The notes under the pieces were generated by a model, which did no database searches, was not told the origin of the DNA, and saw nothing but the letters and a program-made list of their open reading frames with translations. The translations under genes and the position numbers were made by a program. This document shows, in pieces, positions 9,169 to 18,929 of a DNA stretch of 64,000 nt. The stretch's first letter is position 1. Each line of letters opens with the position of its first letter. This DNA comes from Streptosporangium sp. NBC_01756 (GTDB taxonomy: Bacteria > Actinomycetota > Actinomycetes > Streptosporangiales > Streptosporangiaceae). The DNA is taken from NCBI RefSeq assembly GCF_035917975.1, contig NZ_CP109130.1:3286001-3350000 (forward strand), given 5' to 3'.

Positions 9169-10039
9169 GCCTGACGTCCATCCGACCGACATGATCCGCG
9201 CCGCCGGGGCGGTGGTGTGGCGGGGCACGGAGTCGGCACTGGAGGTCGCACTCGTTCACCGGCCGAAGTACGACGACTGGACCTTCCCCAAGGGGAAGCT
9301 GAAGCCCGGCGAGCACGTCATCGCCGGGGCGCTGCGGGAGGTGGCCGAGGAGACGGGGATCACCGCGCTGCTCGGCCGGTCGCTGCCGCCGATCCACTAC
9401 CTGAAGGGCAGACGGCTCAAGCGCGTCGACTACTGGACGGCCCGGGTGGCCTCCGGGCGGCGGTACACCGCGGTGGACGAGGTCGACAAGGTCGTCTGGC
9501 TGCCGGTGAAGGAGGCCAGGCGGCGGCTGACCTACGAGTGGGACGCCGGACTGCTCCGCGCGCTCACCGCGGTCCCCCTGCGGACCACGCCGCTCATCCT
9601 CGTCCGGCACGGGGTGGCCGGGTCGCGCCAGGAGTGGGAGGGCGACGACGACGAGCGGCCGCTCGACGAGACCGGCCGGATGCAGGCCGAGGTGCTGGCG
9701 GACGTGCTGTCCGGCTACCACCCCACGGAGCTGCTCAGCTCTCCCAGCAGGCGGTGCGTGCAGACGCTGGAACCGTACGCCGAACGGACCGGGCTGGAGA
9801 TCCGCCGCGAGCGCCTCCTGTCGGAGACCCATTACGACCCCCGCGCCTCCCTGCGCCTGGTCACCGGGGCCATGGCCGCGGAGAGGCCCATGGTGATCTG
9901 CAGCCACGGCAAGGTCCTGCCCGAGCTGATCGCCGGACTCTGCGACCGGCCGGGAGACGCGCAGCTGCGCAAGGGCGCGTTCATGGTGCTGCACCGCGCC
10001 GGAGGCAGGATCGTGGGCATGGACCGCTATCTCACCTGA
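9161..10039 (+). CDS. mutT1: Nudix hydrolase fused to histidine phosphatase (MutT1-like)
   Basis: The N-terminal domain has a perfect Nudix box, G-x5-E-x7-REV-x-EE-x-GI, at residues 45-67. The C-terminal half is a histidine-phosphatase domain with LILVRHG as the catalytic RHG and a second SHG near the end. Mycobacterial MutT1 has this same arrangement; there the Nudix part hydrolyses 8-oxo-GTP/8-oxo-dGTP and diadenosine polyphosphates. The ATG lies inside the last codons of ppk (8-bp overlap), indicating coupled translation. Its role here is likely nucleotide-pool cleaning and/or phosphate recycling tied to polyphosphate metabolism. Confidence 0.9.
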   Translation: MTEPDVHPTDMIRAAGAVVWRGTESALEVALVHRPKYDDWTFPKGKLKPGEHVIAGALREVAEETGITALLGRSLPPIHYLKGRRLKRVDYWTARVASGRRYTAVDEVDKVVWLPVKEARRRLTYEWDAGLLRALTAVPLRTTPLILVRHGVAGSRQEWEGDDDERPLDETGRMQAEVLADVLSGYHPTELLSSPSRRCVQTLEPYAERTGLEIRRERLLSETHYDPRASLRLVTGAMAAERPMVICSHGKVLPELIAGLCDRPGDAQLRKGAFMVLHRAGGRIVGMDRYLT

Positions 10040-10056
10040 GTGAGCCGGCGGCTCAC
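10040..10056. terminator. Hairpin between convergent mutT1-like and CHAD genes
   Basis: GTGAGCC-GGC-GGCTCAC lies exactly between the two convergent stops and overlaps the stop of the CHAD gene. It is symmetric, so it could serve both directions. There is no T-run. Confidence 0.5.
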
Positions 10057-11531
10057 AGGAGCTTGGCGACGGCCTTCGTGGTCTTGGACCAGAGGCGCGG
10101 GAACTCCTCGAAGGCGCGCTCGGCGGCGGCCCGTTCCAGGCCGGTCAGCACACCGTAGGTGAAGGTGTCCTCCCCGAGCCGCCGGGCGGCCTCGGCCTCG
10201 GTGCCGAGCCGTCCCTGGGCGACGACGCCGTCCAGGTGAGCGCCCAGCATCTCCTGTACGGCCTCCGCCCGCCCGGCGAGCTTCCTCATCCCGAGCGCCT
10301 CGGCGGTGTAGCGGGCCCGCTTGGCCGCCTTGCGCACGTCGTGCATGGCGGGCTCGCGTGCGACGGGGTCGCCGGCCGCCTGAGCCCTGGCGTAGGCCCT
10401 GAGGACCCGTCGCCAGCTCTTGGCGACGACGGTGTCCAGCGTGCCGGCGGGTCTGCCCGCCGCCTTGGTGAACGTGGGCCCGCCCGTCAGGTCGTCGAGG
10501 GAGTCAAGCAGGGCGAAGTAGCGTTCCCCGCCGAGCATCTCCCTGACCCGGTCGTAGGCCTCGTGCTCGGCGTCGAGCAGGTCGGAGCTGAGACGCGCCC
10601 TGACCGGGCCCACGATCAGCTCGCCGTCCAGGCTGTCGAGCCTGCGGGTGAAGCGTTCCCGGACGACTTCCAGATCACGTACTTCGCCGAGGATCCGGCC
10701 GAGCCACTTGAGCTCCTCCTGGAGGTGCCCGGTGCCCTCGACGATCGAGGCGAACGACTTCAGCGCGCTGCGGAGCCGGCGGCTGGCGACGCGCATCTGG
10801 TGCACGGCGTCCTCCTCGGCCCGCCGTACCTGGGGATCCTGCGCGAGCAGCACGTCCACCTGGGCGGAGAGATAGCTCATGACCACCTCTCCGGCGGAGC
10901 CCGGCCTGGTGGCGGCGCGCGGCGGCCGGGGGACGGGCGCGGCGGCGTTGAGCAGCCGGGCGAGTTTGCTGGCGGAGTCCGCCGGAGCCGCTCCGGCCTT
11001 GACCAGCCGCTTGCCGACCTTGCGGAGCAGTTTCCCGTCGCCTTCGACCAGCTCCGCCTCGACCTCACGCCAGCGCTCGACGTGCGGTTCGGCGCCGAGC
11101 ACGGTGCCCTTGACCTGGTCGTCGGCGATCTCCACCAGCCGTACGCCCGCGCCGTTGACCAGTGTGGTCACCCCGCGGCGGGTCTGGAGTTCGGCGATCG
11201 GCACCAGGGGGACGCCCCGGGTGTAGGCGAGCACGAGCTCCGCCAGCTCAGCTGGGACGATCCTGGTGCTCCGGGTCAGGGGGTGGGTGATCTCCTGCCG
11301 GACGCCCTTGGCCTTGGGCAGTTTGAGGTGCCAGCCCGCGTCGGTCCCGCCTCTGCGCCGCCGCAGGGTGACCCCCCGCGCGGCGAGCCTCAGATCGGGT
11401 GTGTCGTAGTAGAGCGCGACAAGCTGGTAGGTCCTGGGGCCCACCACGTCGGTCACTCCCGGCAGACCGGTCAGATCGGGGAGTTCGTAGTCCACCGGTA
11501 CGTCGAACTTGTCCTCGATCTCTATCGCCAC
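10053..11531 (-). CDS. CYTH and CHAD domain protein
   Basis: The N-terminus MAIEIEDKFDV carries the ExExK motif of CYTH (triphosphate tunnel) enzymes, and this domain covers about residues 1-190. Residues ~215-485 form a CHAD domain: an alpha-helical region with conserved basic/His residues (HQMRVASRRLRSALKSF and HDVRKAAKRARYTAE) that binds polyphosphate in studied proteins. The start is GTG at 11531 after GGGGATGA. Convergence with ppk-mutT1 fits a polyphosphate-handling role such as binding granules or hydrolysing short-chain polyphosphate. An AT-rich stretch with the inverted repeat AAATACT/AGTATTT (11556-11579) precedes it and may be its promoter. Confidence 0.88.
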   Translation of the reverse strand: MAIEIEDKFDVPVDYELPDLTGLPGVTDVVGPRTYQLVALYYDTPDLRLAARGVTLRRRRGGTDAGWHLKLPKAKGVRQEITHPLTRSTRIVPAELAELVLAYTRGVPLVPIAELQTRRGVTTLVNGAGVRLVEIADDQVKGTVLGAEPHVERWREVEAELVEGDGKLLRKVGKRLVKAGAAPADSASKLARLLNAAAPVPRPPRAATRPGSAGEVVMSYLSAQVDVLLAQDPQVRRAEEDAVHQMRVASRRLRSALKSFASIVEGTGHLQEELKWLGRILGEVRDLEVVRERFTRRLDSLDGELIVGPVRARLSSDLLDAEHEAYDRVREMLGGERYFALLDSLDDLTGGPTFTKAAGRPAGTLDTVVAKSWRRVLRAYARAQAAGDPVAREPAMHDVRKAAKRARYTAEALGMRKLAGRAEAVQEMLGAHLDGVVAQGRLGTEAEAARRLGEDTFTYGVLTGLERAAAERAFEEFPRLWSKTTKAVAKLL

Positions 11532-11620
11532 AGGTCATCCCCTGTTTGCCGAGATAAATACTTATTTCCAGCAGTATTTAATAATGCCCGGTTGTCAGTC
11601 GGGAAACTCTGGACGACCGA

Positions 11621-12385
11621 TCAATTCTGGGCCACCACGAATATCCGGCGGAACGGGAAGACCGTTCCGTACGGCCGCCGCGGATAGGCCTCGTTCAGCA
11701 GGGCGGCGCAGTCACCGAGGAACGCCTCCGCTTCGTCGGGGGCCAGCCGGTCGAGCATGGGACGCAGGGCCGTACCGGTGATCCACCGGAGCACGGCGTC
11801 CTCACCGGGGAGCACGTGCAGGTAGGTGGTCTCCCAGGCGTCCACCCGGCAGCCCAGCGCGCTGAGCAGGTCGAGGTAGCCGGCCGGGTCGTCGACCGGG
11901 GACTCCCTGGCCAGATCGCCGAGCCGGTCGCGCCATCGCGTCCGGCACAGCTCGCGGACCAGTGTGTGGCTGGGAGCGTCGAAGTTACCCGGGACCTGGA
12001 AGGCGAGCCAGCCTCCGGGGGCCAGTGCCCCGGCCCAGCGCGGCAGGATCTCCCGGTGCTCGGGCACCCACTGCAGCACCGCGTTGGACACGAGCACGTC
12101 CACCGGACGTTCGGGACGCCACCGCACGACGTCCTCGACGGAGAAGGTCAGCCGCTCCCCCGCCGGAGCCTTCCCGATCATCGCGGGCGAGGAGTCGAAG
12201 CCGTGGACGTCGGCGTCCGGCCAGCGCCGGGCGAGTTCGGCGGTGAGTTCGCCGCTGCCGCAGCCCGCGTCGACCACGTGACCGGGACGCTCGGCGGATA
12301 TCCTGGCGACAAGATCGAAGAAGGGCCGGGCACGCTCGCCCGCGTAGCGGCCGTAGACGACAGGGTCCCACATATCTCTCGACAT
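11621..12385 (-). CDS. tam: Trans-aconitate 2-methyltransferase
   Basis: SAM-dependent methyltransferase that esterifies trans-aconitate, the aconitase-inhibiting isomer of cis-aconitate. It opens with MWDPVVYGRY, resembling the Tam N-terminus, followed by SAM motif I (VDAGCGSGELTAEL) and the NAVLQWVPEH segment typical of Tam. It has ~254 residues from the ATG at 12385 or 250 from 12373; both lie inside the operator region. It is divergent from a MarR gene of the TamR type, an arrangement described in Streptomyces, which strongly supports the assignment. Confidence 0.88.
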   Translation of the reverse strand: MSRDMWDPVVYGRYAGERARPFFDLVARISAERPGHVVDAGCGSGELTAELARRWPDADVHGFDSSPAMIGKAPAGERLTFSVEDVVRWRPERPVDVLVSNAVLQWVPEHREILPRWAGALAPGGWLAFQVPGNFDAPSHTLVRELCRTRWRDRLGDLARESPVDDPAGYLDLLSALGCRVDAWETTYLHVLPGEDAVLRWITGTALRPMLDRLAPDEAEAFLGDCAALLNEAYPRRPYGTVFPFRRIFVVAQN

Positions 12386-12431
12386 AAAGATACTTGATAT
12401 CGACAAAGATATCTCGATGTCAAGAGAGATA
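12372..12431. promoter_or_regulatory. Shared tam/tamR operator region
   Basis: About 60 bp between the divergent genes is packed with TATCT/AGATA and GATATC half-sites. The clearest palindrome is TCTCGA-TG-TCAAGA (12412-12425), close to the TCTTGA..TCAAGA operators of MarR-family regulators. Two GATATC sites lie at 12396 and 12408, and TATCT-N10-AGATA lies at 12373-12392. The promoters of both genes must overlap here, so one bound dimer could block both. Confidence 0.65.
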
Positions 12432-12442
12432 CACTCTGTCGT

Positions 12443-12985
12443 ATGACCCTGCACCACGCGGATCACGACGCCGACCGCCCCGCGGACGAGGTCGATCGCC
12501 TGGTCGCCGCCTGGCACCAGGAGCGGCCCGACCTGGACGTGGAGCCGCTCCAGGTGCTCAGCCGGGTCTCCCGGCTCGCCCGGCACCTGGACCGTGCCCG
12601 CCGGGCGTCCTTCGCCGAACACGGCCTGGAGACCTGGGAGTTCGACGTGCTCACCGCGCTGCGCAGGGCCGGCGAGCCGTACGAACTGAGCCCCGGAGCC
12701 CTGCTGCGCGCGACCCTGGTGACGTCCGGGACGATGACCAACCGGATCGACCGCCTCGCCGCCACCGAGCTGGTCCGCAGGCGCCCCGACCCCGAGGACC
12801 GGCGCGGAGTCCTGGTGTCCCTCACCGAGGCCGGGCGGACCCGGGTGGACAGCGCCTTCGCGGACCTGCTCCGCCGCGAGCGCGAACTGCTGGCAGGTCT
12901 CGGAAAACATGAACAGCAGGCCCTGTCGGACCTGCTGCGCACGCTACTCGTCCCTTTTGACGCCACCGACACCGGAGCGCACTGA
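12443..12985 (+). CDS. tamR: MarR-family regulator, TamR/UrtR type
   Basis: A 180-residue winged-helix regulator with an N-terminal helical extension before the normal MarR core (VDRLVAAWHQERPDL). That extension, with its conserved Trp and acidic residues, marks the HucR/PecS/TamR group that senses small anions. The core has the recognition region LLRATLVTSGTMTNRIDRL and the wing DPEDRRGVLVSLTEAG. In Streptomyces, TamR responds to citrate and trans-aconitate and controls tam from the shared intergenic region. By position and type it should autoregulate and repress tam. Confidence 0.87.
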   Translation: MTLHHADHDADRPADEVDRLVAAWHQERPDLDVEPLQVLSRVSRLARHLDRARRASFAEHGLETWEFDVLTALRRAGEPYELSPGALLRATLVTSGTMTNRIDRLAATELVRRRPDPEDRRGVLVSLTEAGRTRVDSAFADLLRRERELLAGLGKHEQQALSDLLRTLLVPFDATDTGAH

Positions 12986-13016
12986 GCACTATGCCCGGCC
13001 GGAGCGGGATAAACGT

Positions 13017-14822
<1,806 letters not shown>

Positions 14823-14830
14823 CTAAATTC

Positions 14831-15095
14831 TTTCAGCGTGGAGACCCTGGATTTTAGCCCCGGGGAGGAAACGCGGCGCGGTCCGGTTGAGGAGGTTCGG
14901 CTCACCCGGCGGTGCCGACCACACCGCTGGACCTACCGCCGGGCCGGCGGGATGTGAAGCCTGTGCAGGCCACGTAAGACCGTTGGGCGGTTCCCCGTCC
15001 CCCACCTTGACCGGAACGGCCGTCGCCGGCGAAGCAGGAGGATCCGACCCGCGAGGGTGGGAATCCCCCGGCTTCAGCTGTGGGGATGAAGCCAA
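14831..15095 (+). mobile_element. Deletion derivative of an IS605/IS1341-type element (no tnpB)
   Basis: The 5' part (14831-14883) matches the left end of the TnpB element at 26.1-27.5 kb: AGCGTGGAGA, a CCCGGGCT-type hairpin, then GGGGAGGAAACGCGGC. The 3' part (about 14938-15095) matches its right end: GCCGGGC-GGCGG, CCTGTG, GTAAGACC, GAAGCAGGA, ATCCGACC, GAGGGTGGGA, TCCCCCGGCTTCAGC, TGTGGGGATGAAG. Only ~55 bp lies between, so the transposase-type gene is gone. The 265-bp result resembles a miniature element that could be moved in trans. It sits between ispE and the ABC-F gene without breaking either. Confidence 0.8.
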
Positions 15096-15121
15096 CGCCC
15101 TACAAGGGTATCCGCTCCGCC

Positions 15122-16024
15122 CTAAACAACCGTCGGGCCGGGAACGGGGCCGTAGGCGGTGATGACGTCGCGGGCCACGCCCGTAGCCCTGAGGGACAGG
15201 GCCACCTCCTCGGCGTGGGCCTCCGACTCGGCGAGGAAGGCGCAGGTGGGACCGGAGCCGGAGACGAGGGCGCCGAGGGCGCCGTGCTCGCGCCCGGCGT
15301 CCAGGGTGCGGGCCAGGGAGCGGCGGAGCATCACGGCGGCGGGCTGCAGGTCGTTGGCCAGCTCGGCACCCAGCGCCTTGGCGTCTCCCCGGCGGAGCGC
15401 GGCCAGCAGCGGCTCCGCCGCCCGGGGCCAGGCGACCGGCTCGCCGAGAGCCTCACGCATGCGGTCGCACTCGGCGTAGACCTTGGCGGTGGACAGGCCG
15501 CCGTCGGCCAGGGCGAACACCCAGTGGAACCTGCCGCCGACCTCCAGCGGGGTGAGCCGCTCCCCCCTGCCGGTGCCGACGGCCGTACCGCCGAGCAGCG
15601 CGAACGGGACGTCGCTGCCGAGGTCGGCGGCGATCTCCAGCAGGTCCTCGGTCGGCAGGCCGAGGCCCCACAGCTCGTTGCAAGCGACCAGCGCGGCGGC
15701 GGCGTCGGCGCTGCCACCGGCCATGCCGCCCGCCACCGGGATCGCCTTGCGGATGACCAGGTTCACGCCGTAGGACCGGCCCGCGTGCCCGGCCAGCGCG
15801 AGGGCGGCCCGGATGGCGAGGTTGTCGTCGTCGTCGGGCACCTGGTCGGCGCCCTCGCCCTCGACCCGGACGCTCATCCCGGTCTCCGCGGTGGCCGTCA
15901 CCTCGTCGAAGATCGACACCGCGTGGAAGACGTTCACCAGGTCGTGGTAGCCGTCGTCCCGCAGCGGGCCGACGGCGAGCTGCAGGTTGACCTTGGCCGG
16001 CACCCGGACGGTCACGGAGTTCAT
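15122..16024 (-). CDS. ispE: 4-diphosphocytidyl-2-C-methyl-D-erythritol kinase
   Basis: GHMP-kinase that phosphorylates CDP-ME in the non-mevalonate isoprenoid pathway. It has the N-terminal PAKVNLQL motif, the ATP-binding GHMP loop PVAGGMAGGSADAAAAL, and the C-terminal SGSGPTCAFL motif. Its 300 residues match the family. It follows rsmA by ~95 bp on the same strand, the usual actinobacterial order. The relic IS ends lie right after its stop. Confidence 0.95.
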   Translation of the reverse strand: MNSVTVRVPAKVNLQLAVGPLRDDGYHDLVNVFHAVSIFDEVTATAETGMSVRVEGEGADQVPDDDDNLAIRAALALAGHAGRSYGVNLVIRKAIPVAGGMAGGSADAAAALVACNELWGLGLPTEDLLEIAADLGSDVPFALLGGTAVGTGRGERLTPLEVGGRFHWVFALADGGLSTAKVYAECDRMREALGEPVAWPRAAEPLLAALRRGDAKALGAELANDLQPAAVMLRRSLARTLDAGREHGALGALVSGSGPTCAFLAESEAHAEEVALSLRATGVARDVITAYGPVPGPTVV

Positions 16025-16118
16025 GCGCGCCTCACCCCTCGCTTGCTCGTCACGGTCCCCGATCGTAACGGGGTCTCCCGCCGCCCCGGTGCGAGACGCC
16101 CTCCGGCTGGGCCGCGCC

Positions 16119-16964
16119 CTACACGCGGTTCTCGGCGATCCGCGCGAAATCCTCGACGGTGAGCTGCTCGCCGCGCTCCGAGGGGTCGATTCCGGCCGCG
16201 CGGAGCGCCTGCTCGGCGGCGGCGGCCGTACCTGCCCAGGAGGCCAGGGCGGCGCGCAGGGTCTTGCGCCGCTGGGCGAAGGCGGCGTCGACGACGGCGA
16301 AGACGTCCTCGCGGGCGGCCCTGGTCGACGGGGGCTCCCGGCGGGTCATCGCGACGAGGCCGGAGTCGACGTTGGGGATCGGCCAGAAGACCGTACGGCC
16401 GACGGGACCGGCCCGGCGGACGTCGGCGTACCAGGCGGCCTTGACCGAGGGGATGCCGTAGACCTTGGAACCCGGCCCGGCGGCCAGCCGGTCGGCGACC
16501 TCGGACTGGACCATGACCAGGATGGTGCGCAGCGACGGCAGGGTCTCCAGCAGGTGCAACACCACCGGAACGGACACGTTGTAGGGCAGGTTGGCGACCA
16601 GCGCGGTCGGCTTCTCCTGCGGCAGATCATCCGGCAGGACCCGCATGGCGTCGGCGAGCACGACGGTGAGACGGTCGGCGAACTCCGGGGCGCGCTCGGC
16701 GACGGTCAGCGGAAGCTGGGCGGCCAGGACCGGGTCGATCTCCACCGCCACCACGCCGCGGGCCTCGGGGAGCAGCGCGAGGGTGAGCGAGCCCAGCCCC
16801 GGTCCGACCTCGATGACCACGTCGTCCGGCCGCAGCCCGGCGACCCGGACGATCCGGCGGACCGTGCCGCCGTCGATCACGAAGTTCTGGCCGAGCTTCT
16901 TCGTCGGACGGATATCCAGCTTCTCCGCCAAATTACGTATCTCCACCGGCCCCAGAAGGCTCAT
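16119..16964 (-). CDS. rsmA: 16S rRNA (adenine1518/1519-N6)-dimethyltransferase
   Basis: KsgA family enzyme that dimethylates two adjacent adenines of helix 45 late in 30S assembly. The N-terminus has [13 protein letters not shown], followed by SAM motif I ([15 protein letters not shown]) and the catalytic [11 protein letters not shown]. Length of 281 residues is normal. It starts a minus-strand run rsmA-ispE. Upstream, a plus-strand kinase pair separates it from tatD and metG. Confidence 0.96.
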   Translation of the reverse strand: MSLLGPVEIRNLAEKLDIRPTKKLGQNFVIDGGTVRRIVRVAGLRPDDVVIEVGPGLGSLTLALLPEARGVVAVEIDPVLAAQLPLTVAERAPEFADRLTVVLADAMRVLPDDLPQEKPTALVANLPYNVSVPVVLHLLETLPSLRTILVMVQSEVADRLAAGPGSKVYGIPSVKAAWYADVRRAGPVGRTVFWPIPNVDSGLVAMTRREPPSTRAAREDVFAVVDAAFAQRRKTLRAALASWAGTAAAAEQALRAAGIDPSERGEQLTVEDFARIAENRV

Positions 16965-17153
16965 GCTGGTTCCCCACCCGGCAGGACGCCGCCTACCGGG
17001 CCGCTGTGCCCACGGAATCGTTCGCTGCGCTCACTCACGGATCCACTCTCCACGTCATCCGACAAGTTTCGCGCATCGAACACACTGGGACGACGCGCTA
17101 TGGACATGGGAGGCCTCGTTGTGGATAACGTTGCCGTACGGGGGCTTGTCAGT

Positions 17154-18929
17154 ATGGGAGGGAATCGACCCCGTGATGAGGACGTGAACCAGCCTGGTGC
17201 CGAGGAGTTACGCCCCGGCGATCCGGAGCAGGTCGGGGGATACCGGCTGATCGGACGGCTCGGCGAGGGCGGCATGGGCACCGTCTATCTCGCACTGGCC
17301 CCGACCGGGCGGCAGGTGGCCCTCAAGATGGTCAAGGCGGAGTTCGCGATCGAGGACGGGTTCGCCGCCCGGTTCCACGCGGAGGTGGAGAACGCCCGGC
17401 GGGTGGCCTCCTTCTGCACCGCCCAGGTGCTCGACAACGGCAACGGCGAGGACGGCCGGCCGTACATGGTCACCGAGTACATCGCGGGTACACCGCTGTC
17501 CCGTCAGATCACCCGGCATGGCGCACTCGAACCCGGGCCCCTGCACGGTGTGGCCCTGGGCGTCGCCGCCGCGCTGGCCGCCATCCACGTCGCCGGGCTG
17601 GTCCACCGCGACCTCAAGCCCGCCAACGTGATCCTGTCCCTGTCCGGCCCCCGTGTGATCGACTTCGGCATCGCCCGGGCGCTCGACGCGACCCACAGCT
17701 TCACCCAGTCGGGCGAGGTGCTCGGCAGCCCCGGCTGGTGGGCTCCCGAGCAGGTGCGCGGCCTGGAGATCACCCCGGCGGCCGACGTCTTCGCCTGGGG
17801 CTGCCTGATCGCCTACGCAGGCAACGGCCGCCATCCGTACGGCCGGGGCAACCTGCTCACCATGGCCACCCGGCTGCTGAACAGCCCACCCGACCTGGGC
17901 GCGCTCCCCGCCCCGCTCGACGACCTGGTGCGCCGGGCCACCACGATGGACCCCGCCCGGCGACCCACCGCGCAGGATCTGCTGATCGCGCTGGTCGGCG
18001 GCGGGATAGCGGCACCGGCCGAGGCGGGCCCGGCCGAAGCGGGCCCGGCGCCGGTGGATCCGCCCACCCTGATCGCCTCCGACGTACTCAGCCGGTCATG
18101 GCAGGCGCCGGCCAATGTGGAGACCGACTCCACCCAGACCCTGAGCACGCCGGCCGGAGACGCCCTCCCGGCCGCCCCGGAGCGGGCCGATCCGGCCACC
18201 GCCCCGCCGGATGCCCCGTCCACCACGACTCCCGGCCACTTCCCCTCCTCGCCCGGCACGGCTCCCGGCCGGTTCCCCTCCTCACCCGGCACCGTCTCCG
18301 CCCCGCTCCCCATCCCACCCGGCATGGCTCCCGCCCCGCCCCGCACCCCGTCCGCCCCGCTCCATGCCCCGTCCGCCGCGGCCGGCGCCGGGGAGCGGCC
18401 GGTCCGGCGCCGGTGGCTGCTCGTCGGGGCGGCCGTGGCGGCGGCGCTGGCCGTCACGGCCGCCGTACTGGTCAACGCGAGCGGCGGAGGCGGACAGGCG
18501 GCACCGCCCACGGCCCTCGCCACCGCGGGTGCGGGTCTCGCCACGGGCGTCACCGACGTGGGCCGACGGATCGCGACCGGCTCCTTCATCGCGGATCCGC
18601 AACTGATCATCCCCCAGGCCCCCCGGTGCAACCTGACCGGTTACCAGGGTGCCGTCCCGGCGCGCGGCCGGTTCTGCGTGATCCGGTGGACCCTGCTCAA
18701 CGCGGCGGGCACGGCTTCCCCACTCAGCCGCACCCCGCTCACCCTGGTGGACGACCGCGGCGCGGTCCACAGCCCCGAGCCGGTCTCGACGGACCTGCCG
18801 ACCACCCTGGCCCCCGGCGGCAAGGTGGACGGAGTCCTCGTCTACGACCTGCCCCCGGTCCGCAGGCCGCTGAAACTGACCGGCCGTGTGATCGAAGGGG
18901 GAAAGGAGATCGAGGTGAGGCTCTCATGA
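17154..18929 (+). CDS. Membrane-anchored Ser/Thr protein kinase (PknB-like)
   Basis: The kinase domain covers about residues 22-285, with glycine loop LGEGGMGTVYLA, catalytic HRD at 151-153, DFG at 170-172 and APEQ. A Pro/Ala/Ser-rich linker (~290-415) leads to one transmembrane helix (~421-443) and a ~150-residue extracellular part that is not PASTA; its NLTGYQG...CVIRWTLLNA stretch resembles DUF4352-like beta-sandwich domains. The ATG at 17154 is preceded by GGGGG; ATG 17100 and GTG 17184 are alternatives. Its stop overlaps the next start (ATGA), coupling it to a secreted FG-GAP protein that may be its partner or sensor. Confidence 0.88.
   Translation: MGGNRPRDEDVNQPGAEELRPGDPEQVGGYRLIGRLGEGGMGTVYLALAPTGRQVALKMVKAEFAIEDGFAARFHAEVENARRVASFCTAQVLDNGNGEDGRPYMVTEYIAGTPLSRQITRHGALEPGPLHGVALGVAAALAAIHVAGLVHRDLKPANVILSLSGPRVIDFGIARALDATHSFTQSGEVLGSPGWWAPEQVRGLEITPAADVFAWGCLIAYAGNGRHPYGRGNLLTMATRLLNSPPDLGALPAPLDDLVRRATTMDPARRPTAQDLLIALVGGGIAAPAEAGPAEAGPAPVDPPTLIASDVLSRSWQAPANVETDSTQTLSTPAGDALPAAPERADPATAPPDAPSTTTPGHFPSSPGTAPGRFPSSPGTVSAPLPIPPGMAPAPPRTPSAPLHAPSAAAGAGERPVRRRWLLVGAAVAAALAVTAAVLVNASGGGGQAAPPTALATAGAGLATGVTDVGRRIATGSFIADPQLIIPQAPRCNLTGYQGAVPARGRFCVIRWTLLNAAGTASPLSRTPLTLVDDRGAVHSPEPVSTDLPTTLAPGGKVDGVLVYDLPPVRRPLKLTGRVIEGGKEIEVRLS

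Noticed and set aside
15987-17099. Long open frame upstream of the kinase, antisense to rsmA
   Set aside because: It lies opposite rsmA and part of ispE and has no domain; high GC keeps antisense frames open. The kinase homology starts after 17154.
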